From Halothece sp. MAG (GTDB taxonomy: Bacteria > Cyanobacteriota > Cyanobacteriia > Cyanobacteriales > Rubidibacteraceae), in NCBI GenBank assembly GCA_018610095.1, contig JAHEOB010000164.1:1-5215 (forward strand): a stretch of DNA of 5,215 nucleotides, given 5' to 3'. A model generated the notes under the pieces. It searched no databases. It was given only the letters and a program-made list of their open reading frames with translations, and had not been told where the DNA came from. Below, one piece after another: positions 1 through 4,735 of this stretch. The translations under genes and the position numbers were made by a program. Within the stretch, counting starts at the first letter, position 1, and each line of letters starts with the position of its first letter.

Positions 1-261
1 ATCATGTATTCCAGTTCGTTGTTTAATGATCATTTCCCCAACAGATGCCCCAGCATCAGCGGGTAAGCGAATAGTAAAGTAATAAGTTGCGCCTCGAATA
101 CGCGCATCATTCATGGTGGTTCTAACCTTTTCTAAACTCGGAGCCGCTTCAAAAAATGTTCTTTCATGAAAAGGTGTCTCCGCCAAACTGCTGCTGGGTA
201 AGCTCAAACTTAGCGTGCTAGCGAAAAGGCTTGCTGACAACAACCACTGACAACGCATCAT
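1..261 (-). CDS. DUF2808 family exported protein, N-terminal part (cut by window edge)
   Basis: This frame is open from an ATG at 261 to the left edge, so only the first 87 residues are seen. Residues 1-27 look like a Sec signal peptide: M-M-R-C start, hydrophobic Leu/Ser/Ala core, probable cleavage after Ser-Leu-Ala (residue 27). The mature part contains APSL (40-43) followed by ATYYFTIRLPADAGASVGEM (58-77). A YxFxIxLPxDAG pattern of this kind is what I recall for DUF2808, a cyanobacterial family of unknown function. A second ATG directly follows the first. The first is chosen because TTAAGG lies about 8 nt upstream (270-275); this sequence overlaps the hupE stop codon. The gap to hupE is 10 nt, so the two genes are probably co-transcribed and translationally linked, and this gene would then also lie under the upstream cobalamin riboswitch. 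The function is unknown; a periplasmic or surface role is inferred from the signal peptide. Confidence 0.75.
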   Translation of the reverse strand, partial: MMRCQWLLSASLFASTLSLSLPSSSLAETPFHERTFFEAAPSLEKVRTTMNDARIRGATYYFTIRLPADAGASVGEMIIKQRTGIHD

Positions 262-271
262 AGAAATTTCC

Positions 272-931
272 TTAAATTGAGGTGAGAAAAACAATTCCCA
301 TTCCCATTATCCCACAGCCCAAAAGGCGCGTTAGCGGAACGTTCGGTGAACTGAGATGGCTGAGAACCGTTTGTACTAAGAAATAGCTAGCAAAGGCAAT
401 CCCGAGTTGAATCACGGTAAACCCAGTTAAATAGGCAATTAAGGGGGTCATTTCTGCACCAATAATCGCTTCTCCATAAGCATAGCCATGGAAAATTCCC
501 GCGATCGCGCTACCGAAAGCAATTAATAAACTGTAACCAATAGCAGTTCCTTCGCGCTGCAGTATGGCTAATAACGTGCCCATTGCAATCACAGAAATGG
601 CAATAACCCCTTCTACGACTGGCAGCGTGATTTCTTGAACATGAAGGGCGGTTCCTGCCATGGTTGCTAATACAAAGCCTAGGGGGATCATCCAACCCCG
701 TTGCATCGCAGCTGCTAATAAGCCACTAGCAACAATGACTGCCAGATGATCCATTCCAATCACAGGATGACCCAATCCTGACAACAAGCCCTGGAAAACG
801 TTATTAGGCACTTCCCCTCCTGTGGGATGGTGCGCCCATGCTGGTTCTGCAAAGCTCAGTACCATTAAGCCACTCACAAGGGTGAGGATAAATTTACGCT
901 GGAATATGGTTGATAAAAACTGTTGTTTCAT
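272..931 (-). CDS. hupE: HupE/UreJ family metal permease, probable cobalt importer
   Basis: This 219-residue membrane protein of the HupE/UreJ family is predicted to move Ni2+ or Co2+ across the cell envelope. The N-terminus is a signal peptide with cleavage likely after Ala-Trp-Ala (residue 33), leaving a mature protein that begins His-His-Pro. The family signature HPxxGxDHL is present as H55-P56, G59, D61-H62-L63, followed by a glycine/alanine-rich membrane helix. Further candidate metal ligands are H97, E107 (in PVVEG) and H148/E154 in the FHGYAYGE motif. About six hydrophobic segments follow the signal peptide. Length and motifs match an intact member. No Shine-Dalgarno sequence is evident before the ATG at 931. 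A cobalamin riboswitch lies upstream on the same strand and no hydrogenase or urease genes are visible, so cobalt is the more likely substrate; comparative genomics has linked some hupE genes to B12 riboswitches in this way. Substrate choice is inferred, not visible in the protein. Confidence 0.9.
   Translation of the reverse strand: MKQQFLSTIFQRKFILTLVSGLMVLSFAEPAWAHHPTGGEVPNNVFQGLLSGLGHPVIGMDHLAVIVASGLLAAAMQRGWMIPLGFVLATMAGTALHVQEITLPVVEGVIAISVIAMGTLLAILQREGTAIGYSLLIAFGSAIAGIFHGYAYGEAIIGAEMTPLIAYLTGFTVIQLGIAFASYFLVQTVLSHLSSPNVPLTRLLGCGIMGMGIVFLTSI
501..508. repeat. HIP1 octamer GCGATCGC
   Basis: Highly iterated palindrome typical of cyanobacterial chromosomes; this copy lies within hupE. 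Confidence 0.9.
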
Positions 932-1247
932 GGTTTGAATGAGTAAGAATAAAATAGCTCTACATTAGAAAAAATACTAAATACCTAGTAAGTTCTCTGC
1001 TTCAATCAACGCTGCAATCTGGCATCAGACAGAAGACTTATCTAAATTAACCAACCGAAATGGCTGAAATACTGTTGAGGCAGTTTCCAAAACGGATTTT
1101 GAGCATTTAGCCAGTTTGAAGATTGCTCCTTCCCTTGATTGCAATGGGAAATGAACCCTGTAGCGATGGAGAATAATTGCCAACTTAGCCGAATCATCAA
1201 TAACCGCATCTGTACCTCGCAGCATGCTTTCCAAGGTTAACTTTTAC
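932..1247 (-). other. 316-nt leader between cobalamin aptamer and hupE
   Basis: Apart from the small ORF above, this stretch holds no recognisable gene. I looked on the minus strand for an intrinsic terminator that could act as the riboswitch switch point and found none with a U-run. The best hairpin is TTCCC-A-TTG / CAA-GGGAA (about 1131-1151), 8 bp with one bulged A, but it is followed by GGAGC rather than U residues. The last 60 nt before hupE are AT-rich, with no clear Shine-Dalgarno sequence. How the aptamer controls hupE over this distance is therefore not visible; translational coupling through the small ORF or Rho-dependent termination are possibilities. Confidence 0.5.
1025..1225 (-). 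CDS. small unrecognised ORF between cobalamin riboswitch and hupE (possibly a remnant)
   Basis: This ORF encodes 66 residues from an ATG at 1225 (69 if a TTG at 1234 is used) to a TGA at 1025-1027. An in-frame TAA just upstream bars a longer start. The product is mixed and not obviously membrane-bound: acidic at first (VIDDSAK), then basic (LHRYRVHF) and one Cys (AKCSK). I do not recognise the family. The ATG lies 22 nt after the last base of riboswitch helix P1, a natural distance for translational control; GGAAAG sits very close to the ATG and is a weak ribosome site. After the TGA the same frame continues as CQIAALIEAENLLGI to a TAG at 977-979, which reads like a plausible protein C-terminus. 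The choices are a genuine short protein, a gene recently broken by a nonsense change, or chance. No neighbouring function can be assigned. Confidence 0.3.
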   Translation of the reverse strand: MLRGTDAVIDDSAKLAIILHRYRVHFPLQSREGAIFKLAKCSKSVLETASTVFQPFRLVNLDKSSV

Positions 1248-1370
1248 CTATTAGGCGGGTCTCCTGACTTAGAAATGCAACCCATTTCATCACAGTTGCG
1301 GGACAGTGTTGGCTTTTCACCAAGCTTTCCCCATTACTTTTGATCGCTGGTCCCGATCAAAACCTAATAG
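1248..1370 (-). ncRNA. cobalamin (B12) riboswitch aptamer
   Basis: Read on the minus strand, the conserved elements appear in the right order. Closing helix P1 is CTATTAGG (1363-1370) with a perfect 8-bp partner CCTAATAG (1248-1255). Next comes a 9-bp variable hairpin TTTTGATCG/CGATCAAAA (1338-1362, 7-nt loop), then TAATGGGGAA (about 1327-1336), GGTGAAAAGCC (1311-1321) and the core CTGTCCCGCAACTGTG (1291-1306). A short 6-bp hairpin GAAATG/CATTTC follows (1272-1288), then the B12 box GTCAGGAGACCCGCC (1254-1268), close to the AGCCAGGAGACCTGCC consensus. At about 123 nt it is a compact member with reduced peripheral helices. It should bind a cobalamin and lower expression of the downstream minus-strand genes. 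Whether the ligand is adenosyl-, methyl- or hydroxocobalamin cannot be read from the sequence. Confidence 0.93.
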
Positions 1371-1374
1371 TTTT

Positions 1375-1386
1375 TTCACTATATCA
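1375..1386 (-). promoter_or_regulatory. extended -10 promoter for the riboswitch-hupE transcript
   Basis: On the minus strand TGATATAGT gives a good -10 hexamer TATAGT (1378-1383) with the upstream TG of an extended -10. Seven nt downstream would place the transcription start near 1371, one base before riboswitch helix P1. There is no good -35 hexamer at 16-18 bp spacing, which fits extended -10 promoters. The fit between predicted start and aptamer boundary is the strongest support. Confidence 0.6.
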
Positions 1387-1395
1387 TGACTCAGC

Positions 1396-1403
1396 GCGAT
1401 CGC
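1396..1403. repeat. HIP1 octamer GCGATCGC
   Basis: This copy is intergenic and occupies the position where a -35 element of the riboswitch promoter would be expected. Confidence 0.9.
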
Positions 1404-1466
1404 GTTGCAGAAAATTGGGTTGCACGATAAGGGATAATTAAGAAACCGATAGAGTCACAATTATCT

Positions 1467-1916
1467 ATGAATTATTGGCTCCTTAAATCTGAACCGAACG
1501 AATACAGCATTGATGATTTAGCCCAAGATCAAGAAACGATTTGGGATGGGGTGCGTAATTACCAAGCCCGTAACTTCCTACGGGAGATGCAACGTTCCGA
1601 TCTAGCCTTTTTTTATCACTCCAATGTTAAACCCCCTGCAATTGTGGGGTTAGCTCGTGTCATAGAAACCCAAGTTGCTGATCCCACCCAATTTGATCCT
1701 GAAAGCCCTTATTATGATCCCAAATCCACCCCAGACTCCCCACGCTGGCAGACGGTCAAAATTGCTTTTGTAGAAAAATTAAAGAGGATTACGTTACCGC
1801 AACTCAAGGAAATGTTTCACCCTGAGGAATTAGCTGTGGTTAAAAAAGGCAATCGCTTATCAGTAATGCCGGTTTCATCAGCGGTGGCACAACGTATCCT
1901 TACTTACAGCAACTAG
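1467..1916 (+). CDS. EVE domain-containing protein (thymocyte nuclear protein 1 type)
   Basis: This 149-residue protein consists almost entirely of one EVE domain, a PUA-like fold thought to bind modified bases in nucleic acid. Family landmarks are all present: N-terminal YWLLKSEP (3-10), YSIDDL (13-18), WDGVRNYQARNFLREM (26-41), FFYHSN (48-53), GLARV (61-65), YYDPKS (82-87), W94 in the PRWQTVKIAFV strand, and RLSVMPVS (130-137). Length matches stand-alone bacterial EVE proteins. The ATG at 1467 places YWLLKSEP at the expected extreme N-terminus, so the start is well supported even though no Shine-Dalgarno sequence is visible. It is transcribed away from the riboswitch unit, from a shared intergenic region of about 85 bp. 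No restriction or methylation gene is adjacent, so its modified-base ligand cannot be guessed. Family assignment is firm; the cellular role is not established. Confidence 0.93.
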   Translation: MNYWLLKSEPNEYSIDDLAQDQETIWDGVRNYQARNFLREMQRSDLAFFYHSNVKPPAIVGLARVIETQVADPTQFDPESPYYDPKSTPDSPRWQTVKIAFVEKLKRITLPQLKEMFHPEELAVVKKGNRLSVMPVSSAVAQRILTYSN

Positions 1917-2031
1917 TCTATTGCTGATTGTGATCTGAAAATTATTAAGATTATCTATATCCCCCCCAGGGGCATCTAACCGAAATATGATACAGTAAAG
2001 GAAATAAAGATTAGTTAAGAAAATTAAAACC
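1917..2031 (+). promoter_or_regulatory. intergenic region with possible promoter for the DUF3120 gene
   Basis: TGATACAGT (1988-1996) resembles an extended -10 element (TACAGT with upstream TG), about 35 nt before the TTG start; no convincing -35 is seen. Just upstream is a run of seven C followed by AGGGGC, so that CCCCAGGGG (1964-1972) is a perfect palindrome with a single central base. It has no loop and no U-run and is not a terminator. Confidence 0.3.
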
Positions 2032-2748
2032 TTGTTTGAAAATCCCTGGTTGCCTTTATCTCTGTCACAAGTAGGCAAACGCCTCCCACTCTATACCAAA
2101 GCATTTCTACTAAAGCAAAAGCATTGGGTGGTTTTTATAGCAGCGAGTTTTTTAGTGTCTGTTCCCGTATTTGCCCAAGCGCCCATGGTACGGAACCTGC
2201 CTTGGGTGAGCTTAATTTTAACGCTAGGGTGGGTTGCCTTAGGGATTGCTTTATGGAAACATCCGAAAACAGCACTCTGGGGAGATTTAATCATTGGTTT
2301 TAGTTGGACTTGGCTAGCAGGTTCCATTTATTGGGGATGGTTTCGGTGGGAACCGTTAATTCATCTGCCTGTGGAAGCCATTGGTTTACCATTTGCCTTT
2401 TTTGCCCTCGCCTGGCGATGGGGAGAAGTGGGAAACTTATTTTATCTAGGGTCATTATTGGGCACTGCCTTAACGGATATCTACTTTTACTTAACCGGAT
2501 TAATGCCTTATTGGCGAGAATTAATGCAAGTGGAACCTGCTTTGTATAAACCGATTTTTCAAGAGGCACTGGGGCAAATGGGAACCCCTTGGGGGGTCAT
2601 TTGCGCGATCGCGATCATTACTTTACTATTGACCATCGGACTGGGAGCAATCAAACAACAGAGTTATCCATGGTGGGCTTTTGGTGGAGCCGTTCTCAGT
2701 ACCCTGTTAGTGGATGGTCTTTTCTGGATAGCAGCAATTATCGCATAA
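2032..2748 (+). CDS. DUF3120 family integral membrane protein
   Basis: This protein of about 238 residues is rich in Trp and Leu, with roughly six to seven hydrophobic segments: about 33-49, 57-75, 84-102, 112-128, 134-155, 184-205 and 213-237. The central block HLPVEAIGLPFAFFAL (111-126), FYLGSLLGTALTDIYFYL (137-154) and GLMPYWRELMQV (156-167) is what I recall of DUF3120, a family reported only from cyanobacteria and of unknown function. The conserved acidic residues E115 and D149 lie in or beside membrane segments and could matter functionally. The frame has no ATG before residue 52, inside the conserved region. An in-frame TAA at 2005-2007 limits extension, so a non-ATG start is required. 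TTG at 2032 is the best choice, though no strong Shine-Dalgarno is present; a TTG at 2047 or a GTG near 2128 is possible. Cytoplasmic membrane location is inferred. Confidence 0.8.
   Translation: MFENPWLPLSLSQVGKRLPLYTKAFLLKQKHWVVFIAASFLVSVPVFAQAPMVRNLPWVSLILTLGWVALGIALWKHPKTALWGDLIIGFSWTWLAGSIYWGWFRWEPLIHLPVEAIGLPFAFFALAWRWGEVGNLFYLGSLLGTALTDIYFYLTGLMPYWRELMQVEPALYKPIFQEALGQMGTPWGVICAIAIITLLLTIGLGAIKQQSYPWWAFGGAVLSTLLVDGLFWIAAIIA
2605..2612. repeat. HIP1 octamer GCGATCGC
   Basis: Within the DUF3120 gene, encoding part of the CAIAII membrane segment; the flanks extend it to CGCGATCGCG. Confidence 0.9.
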
Positions 2749-2842
2749 CCTCTCCAAATTGCGGTTGCTGTTGTCTTTTTGGCAATTGCTAGGATAAGGA
2801 AAAACGGTTTCTCGAAGTAACAGACAACTGATTGAGATTATT
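2749..2842 (+). other. 94-bp gap between DUF3120 and GNAT genes
   Basis: AATTGC (2757-2762) and GCAATT (2782-2787) form an inverted repeat with a 19-nt spacer. It lacks a terminal U-run and does not look like a terminator. A weak promoter-like pair TTGTCT / GATAAG with 16-bp spacing lies at about 2771-2798. The gap neither proves nor excludes co-transcription. Confidence 0.25.
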
Positions 2843-3454
2843 GTGACTGCTGATGCATTTTCTGGTTCCATTTCCGCTACTACGTCCCACTCTCCTACGA
2901 TTGAAATTCGCCGAGCTCGTCGTGAAGAAATTGAAGCGGTAGCAGAAGTTATTACCCATAGTTTTCACTCTTGCCAAGGTTTTGGCATTTTAATGTATCC
3001 GTTCCTGAAATTGGGCATCTATGAAGATATTCGTCTTCGTGTTATCGGTAATGATCCCAATTATGCTTGTTTCGTTGCCACTGCTTTGCCAACTGCAACT
3101 GCTGGAGGCAGAGAAACCATTACTGGAGCTGTGGAAATTGCTGGCAATTTTACCCACACGCCAGTTCCGAAACCAAGGCAAGCTGCTTATATTTCTAATT
3201 TAGCGGTTAGTCCCAATTATCGCCGAAAAGGGATTGCTCGGCGGTTATTACAAACCTGCGAGCAACTGACAGCGCAATGGGGTTGTGAGGAAATTTTCCT
3301 TCATGTCTTAGAAACGAATCGCCAAGCACTACGCCTTTATGAACAATGTGGCTATCACTTATACCGTATTGAACCCAGTTTAATGGCTTTGATCTTCAAT
3401 AAACCGCGGCGACTACTGTTGAGAAAATCAATTAACAGCAGTTATTCTCCTTGA
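2843..3454 (+). CDS. GNAT family N-acetyltransferase
   Basis: This 203-residue protein should transfer an acetyl group from acetyl-CoA to an amine; the substrate is unknown. The GNAT domain spans about 19-185: strand 1 and helix IEIRRARREEIEAVAEVI (20-37), the acetyl-CoA-binding motif A AYISNLAVSPNYRRKGIARR (115-134) with the R-R-K-G-I-A pyrophosphate loop (127-132), and motif B LETNRQALRLYEQCGY (156-171). The segment GFGILMYPFLKLGIYEDIR (46-64) resembles cyanobacterial proteins and plant plastid GNATs that acetylate protein N-termini or lysines; this similarity is from memory. The first 18 residues are low-complexity Ser/Thr/Ala and may be disordered. No in-frame ATG precedes the domain, so the GTG at 2843 is used; an in-frame TAA at 2795 bounds the frame. 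Its last 13 bp overlap the end of hisC on the other strand. Confidence 0.88.
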   Translation: MTADAFSGSISATTSHSPTIEIRRARREEIEAVAEVITHSFHSCQGFGILMYPFLKLGIYEDIRLRVIGNDPNYACFVATALPTATAGGRETITGAVEIAGNFTHTPVPKPRQAAYISNLAVSPNYRRKGIARRLLQTCEQLTAQWGCEEIFLHVLETNRQALRLYEQCGYHLYRIEPSLMALIFNKPRRLLLRKSINSSYSP

Positions 3455-4575
3455 TTTAAATAGGCTGTGAGACGTTGTTGGGTGTGCTCATTCTGTTGAG
3501 GGCTGCCAATGGTTAATCGGATGCCATTAGCGGTATAACGTAATAATGTGCCTTGCTGCTTTAAATCCGCCACTAACTGAGCCTCATTGTGGGATTGGTT
3601 GCAACGTAGATATAAAAAATTCGCGGAACTTGGCCAAACGGTTAAGCGGGCATCACTGGCAAATGCCTGATATAGTCGCTCTCGTTCTTGTTTGGTTTCT
3701 TCCACCGTTGCCAATAACTGCTGACGGTTTTCTAGGGCGACTAGCGCTGCTGCTTGCGAAAAACTTGGTAGATTATAAGGCAATCTAATTTTTTCCAAGG
3801 CTTGGATTAATTGGGGATGGGCAACGCAATACCCGACGCGATGGGCTGCCAGACGGAAGGCTTTAGAAAACGTACGAACAATGATCCAATTGGGATGTTT
3901 TACCAATTCCTCGACTAAGGTGTTTTGACTAAATTCAAAATACGCCTCATCAATGACGACTAGCAGATCCTCAGGTAGTTGTTTAAGCCAGTCTAATTCT
4001 TTGTCACTTAAAAGATTGCCTGTTGGGGAGTTGGGATGAACCACAAACACCACTTTCACAGGATTACCACTGGCTGAAGATTGGGCAATAGCTTGATCCG
4101 CTTGTCCACATTTAATGGTAAAGTGCGTTTCTTCTCGTGGAATAGAAATTGTGGTAATCCCCAAGGTTTGGGCTAAAATTTTATACATGGAAAAGGTGGG
4201 ATCGGCAACTAAAATGGAGCCGTTGGTTCCCACACAGGTAGCAATGAGCAGAGAACGGATTAATTCATCAGAGCCATTCCCAACAGAGATATTTTGGGCA
4301 TTGAAAGAAACATTACTGCTTTCGTTCACATATTGCGCGATCGCGCTTTTTAGATCACGATAAGTTCCATCAGGATAGCGGTTGGTTTCAATGAGATTCT
4401 GATATTGCCACGTGAGTTTTTCTTTGAGGTGACTAGGGAGATCATAGGCACTTTCATTGGCATCTAATTTGTCACATGTGATATCAGGGACTTCAGCATC
4501 AGCAGAATAGGCAACTAATTGCTGAATTTCACGACGAATGAAACTAAATTGAATTGGGTTTGGTTGATCAACCAT
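3442..4575 (-). CDS. hisC: histidinol-phosphate aminotransferase
   Basis: HisC converts imidazole-acetol phosphate and glutamate to histidinol phosphate and 2-oxoglutarate in histidine synthesis, using pyridoxal phosphate in the cytoplasm. The 377 residues show the full fold-type I aminotransferase set: KLDANES (36-42), NRYPDGTYRDLK (65-76), cofactor phosphate loop GNGSDEL (99-105), HPNSPTGN (180-187) with N182, DEAYFEF (209-215) with D209 and Y212, and the Schiff-base lysine K238 in RTFSKAFRLAAHRVGY, eight residues before R246. The C-terminal substrate-carboxylate arginine is probably R353 in GIRLTIG. All spacings match HisC, and the length is slightly above the usual 350-370. The ATG at 4575 has no obvious Shine-Dalgarno. 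Broader substrate use (tyrosine or phenylalanine) is possible in this family. moeA lies upstream on the same strand with a 160-bp gap, so an own promoter is likely. Confidence 0.95.
   Translation of the reverse strand: MVDQPNPIQFSFIRREIQQLVAYSADAEVPDITCDKLDANESAYDLPSHLKEKLTWQYQNLIETNRYPDGTYRDLKSAIAQYVNESSNVSFNAQNISVGNGSDELIRSLLIATCVGTNGSILVADPTFSMYKILAQTLGITTISIPREETHFTIKCGQADQAIAQSSASGNPVKVVFVVHPNSPTGNLLSDKELDWLKQLPEDLLVVIDEAYFEFSQNTLVEELVKHPNWIIVRTFSKAFRLAAHRVGYCVAHPQLIQALEKIRLPYNLPSFSQAAALVALENRQQLLATVEETKQERERLYQAFASDARLTVWPSSANFLYLRCNQSHNEAQLVADLKQQGTLLRYTANGIRLTIGSPQQNEHTQQRLTAYLNQGE
4337..4344. repeat. HIP1 octamer GCGATCGC
   Basis: Within hisC, encoding part of the KSAIAQYV helix; extended to CGCGATCGCG. 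Confidence 0.9.
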
Positions 4576-4735
4576 GATTCAATGACGGTTAGTTGATGTA
4601 CCACTCAGGAATTTTTATTTTATATGTTCTTTTGCTTGTATAGTAGGTTTTGCGATGAAAAATATCATTTCTAAGTTGTCAGATTGATAACAATGGGGTT
4701 GGCAGAAAGGGGGAATTGCGCGATCGCGATATTGA
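4576..4735 (-). promoter_or_regulatory. moeA-hisC intergenic region, probable hisC promoter region
   Basis: Read on the minus strand, this 160-bp AT-rich stretch has TATA-like elements TATACA (about 4637-4642) and TATAAA (about 4619-4624) that could be -10 boxes for hisC, neither with a good -35. It also holds two short inverted repeats: TTGT-N10-ACAA (about 4675-4692) and ATGA/TCAT around GATATTTTTCATC (about 4654-4668). No intrinsic terminator for moeA is evident. The site assignments are weak. Confidence 0.3.
4720..4727. repeat. HIP1 octamer GCGATCGC
   Basis: Intergenic copy just after the moeA stop codon; again extended to CGCGATCGCG. Confidence 0.9.

Noticed and set aside
510..695. Minus-strand 61-codon ORF inside hupE
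   Set aside because: Alternative frame of the hupE coding sequence; Arg/Cys-rich shadow translation.
1405..1438. Plus-strand promoter for the EVE gene built from TTGCAG and GATAAT
   Set aside because: The spacing is 22 bp, too long for a standard promoter; the other pairings are too short. A promoter must exist here but I could not place it.
1961..1972. C7 tract followed by AGGGG as a possible terminator for the EVE gene
   Set aside because: The palindrome has a one-base centre, so it cannot form a hairpin, and no U-run follows.
1878..2078. Minus-strand ORF spanning the EVE-DUF3120 gap
   Set aside because: Overlaps the ends of two real plus-strand genes, has no ribosome site and shows no recognisable sequence.
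2091..2569. Minus-strand ORFs of 78 and 89 codons and a plus-strand 81-codon ORF inside the DUF3120 gene
   Set aside because: They overlap a well-supported membrane protein in other frames and show no recognisable domain; these are shadow frames.
2757..2787. AATTGC/GCAATT inverted repeat as a terminator of the DUF3120 gene
   Set aside because: Only 6 bp with a 19-nt loop, and no T-run after it.
2589..3203. Short ORFs overlapping the end of DUF3120 and the GNAT gene on both strands
   Set aside because: All are contained in or overlap genes with clear motifs, and their translations are low-complexity with no family features.
3546..4363. Plus-strand ORFs of 80 and 82 codons within hisC
   Set aside because: Antisense to an intact hisC with all catalytic residues; no ribosome site or domain.
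4675..4692. NtcA-type site upstream of hisC
   Set aside because: The consensus GTA-N8-TAC is not present; the repeat found has different half-sites and spacing.
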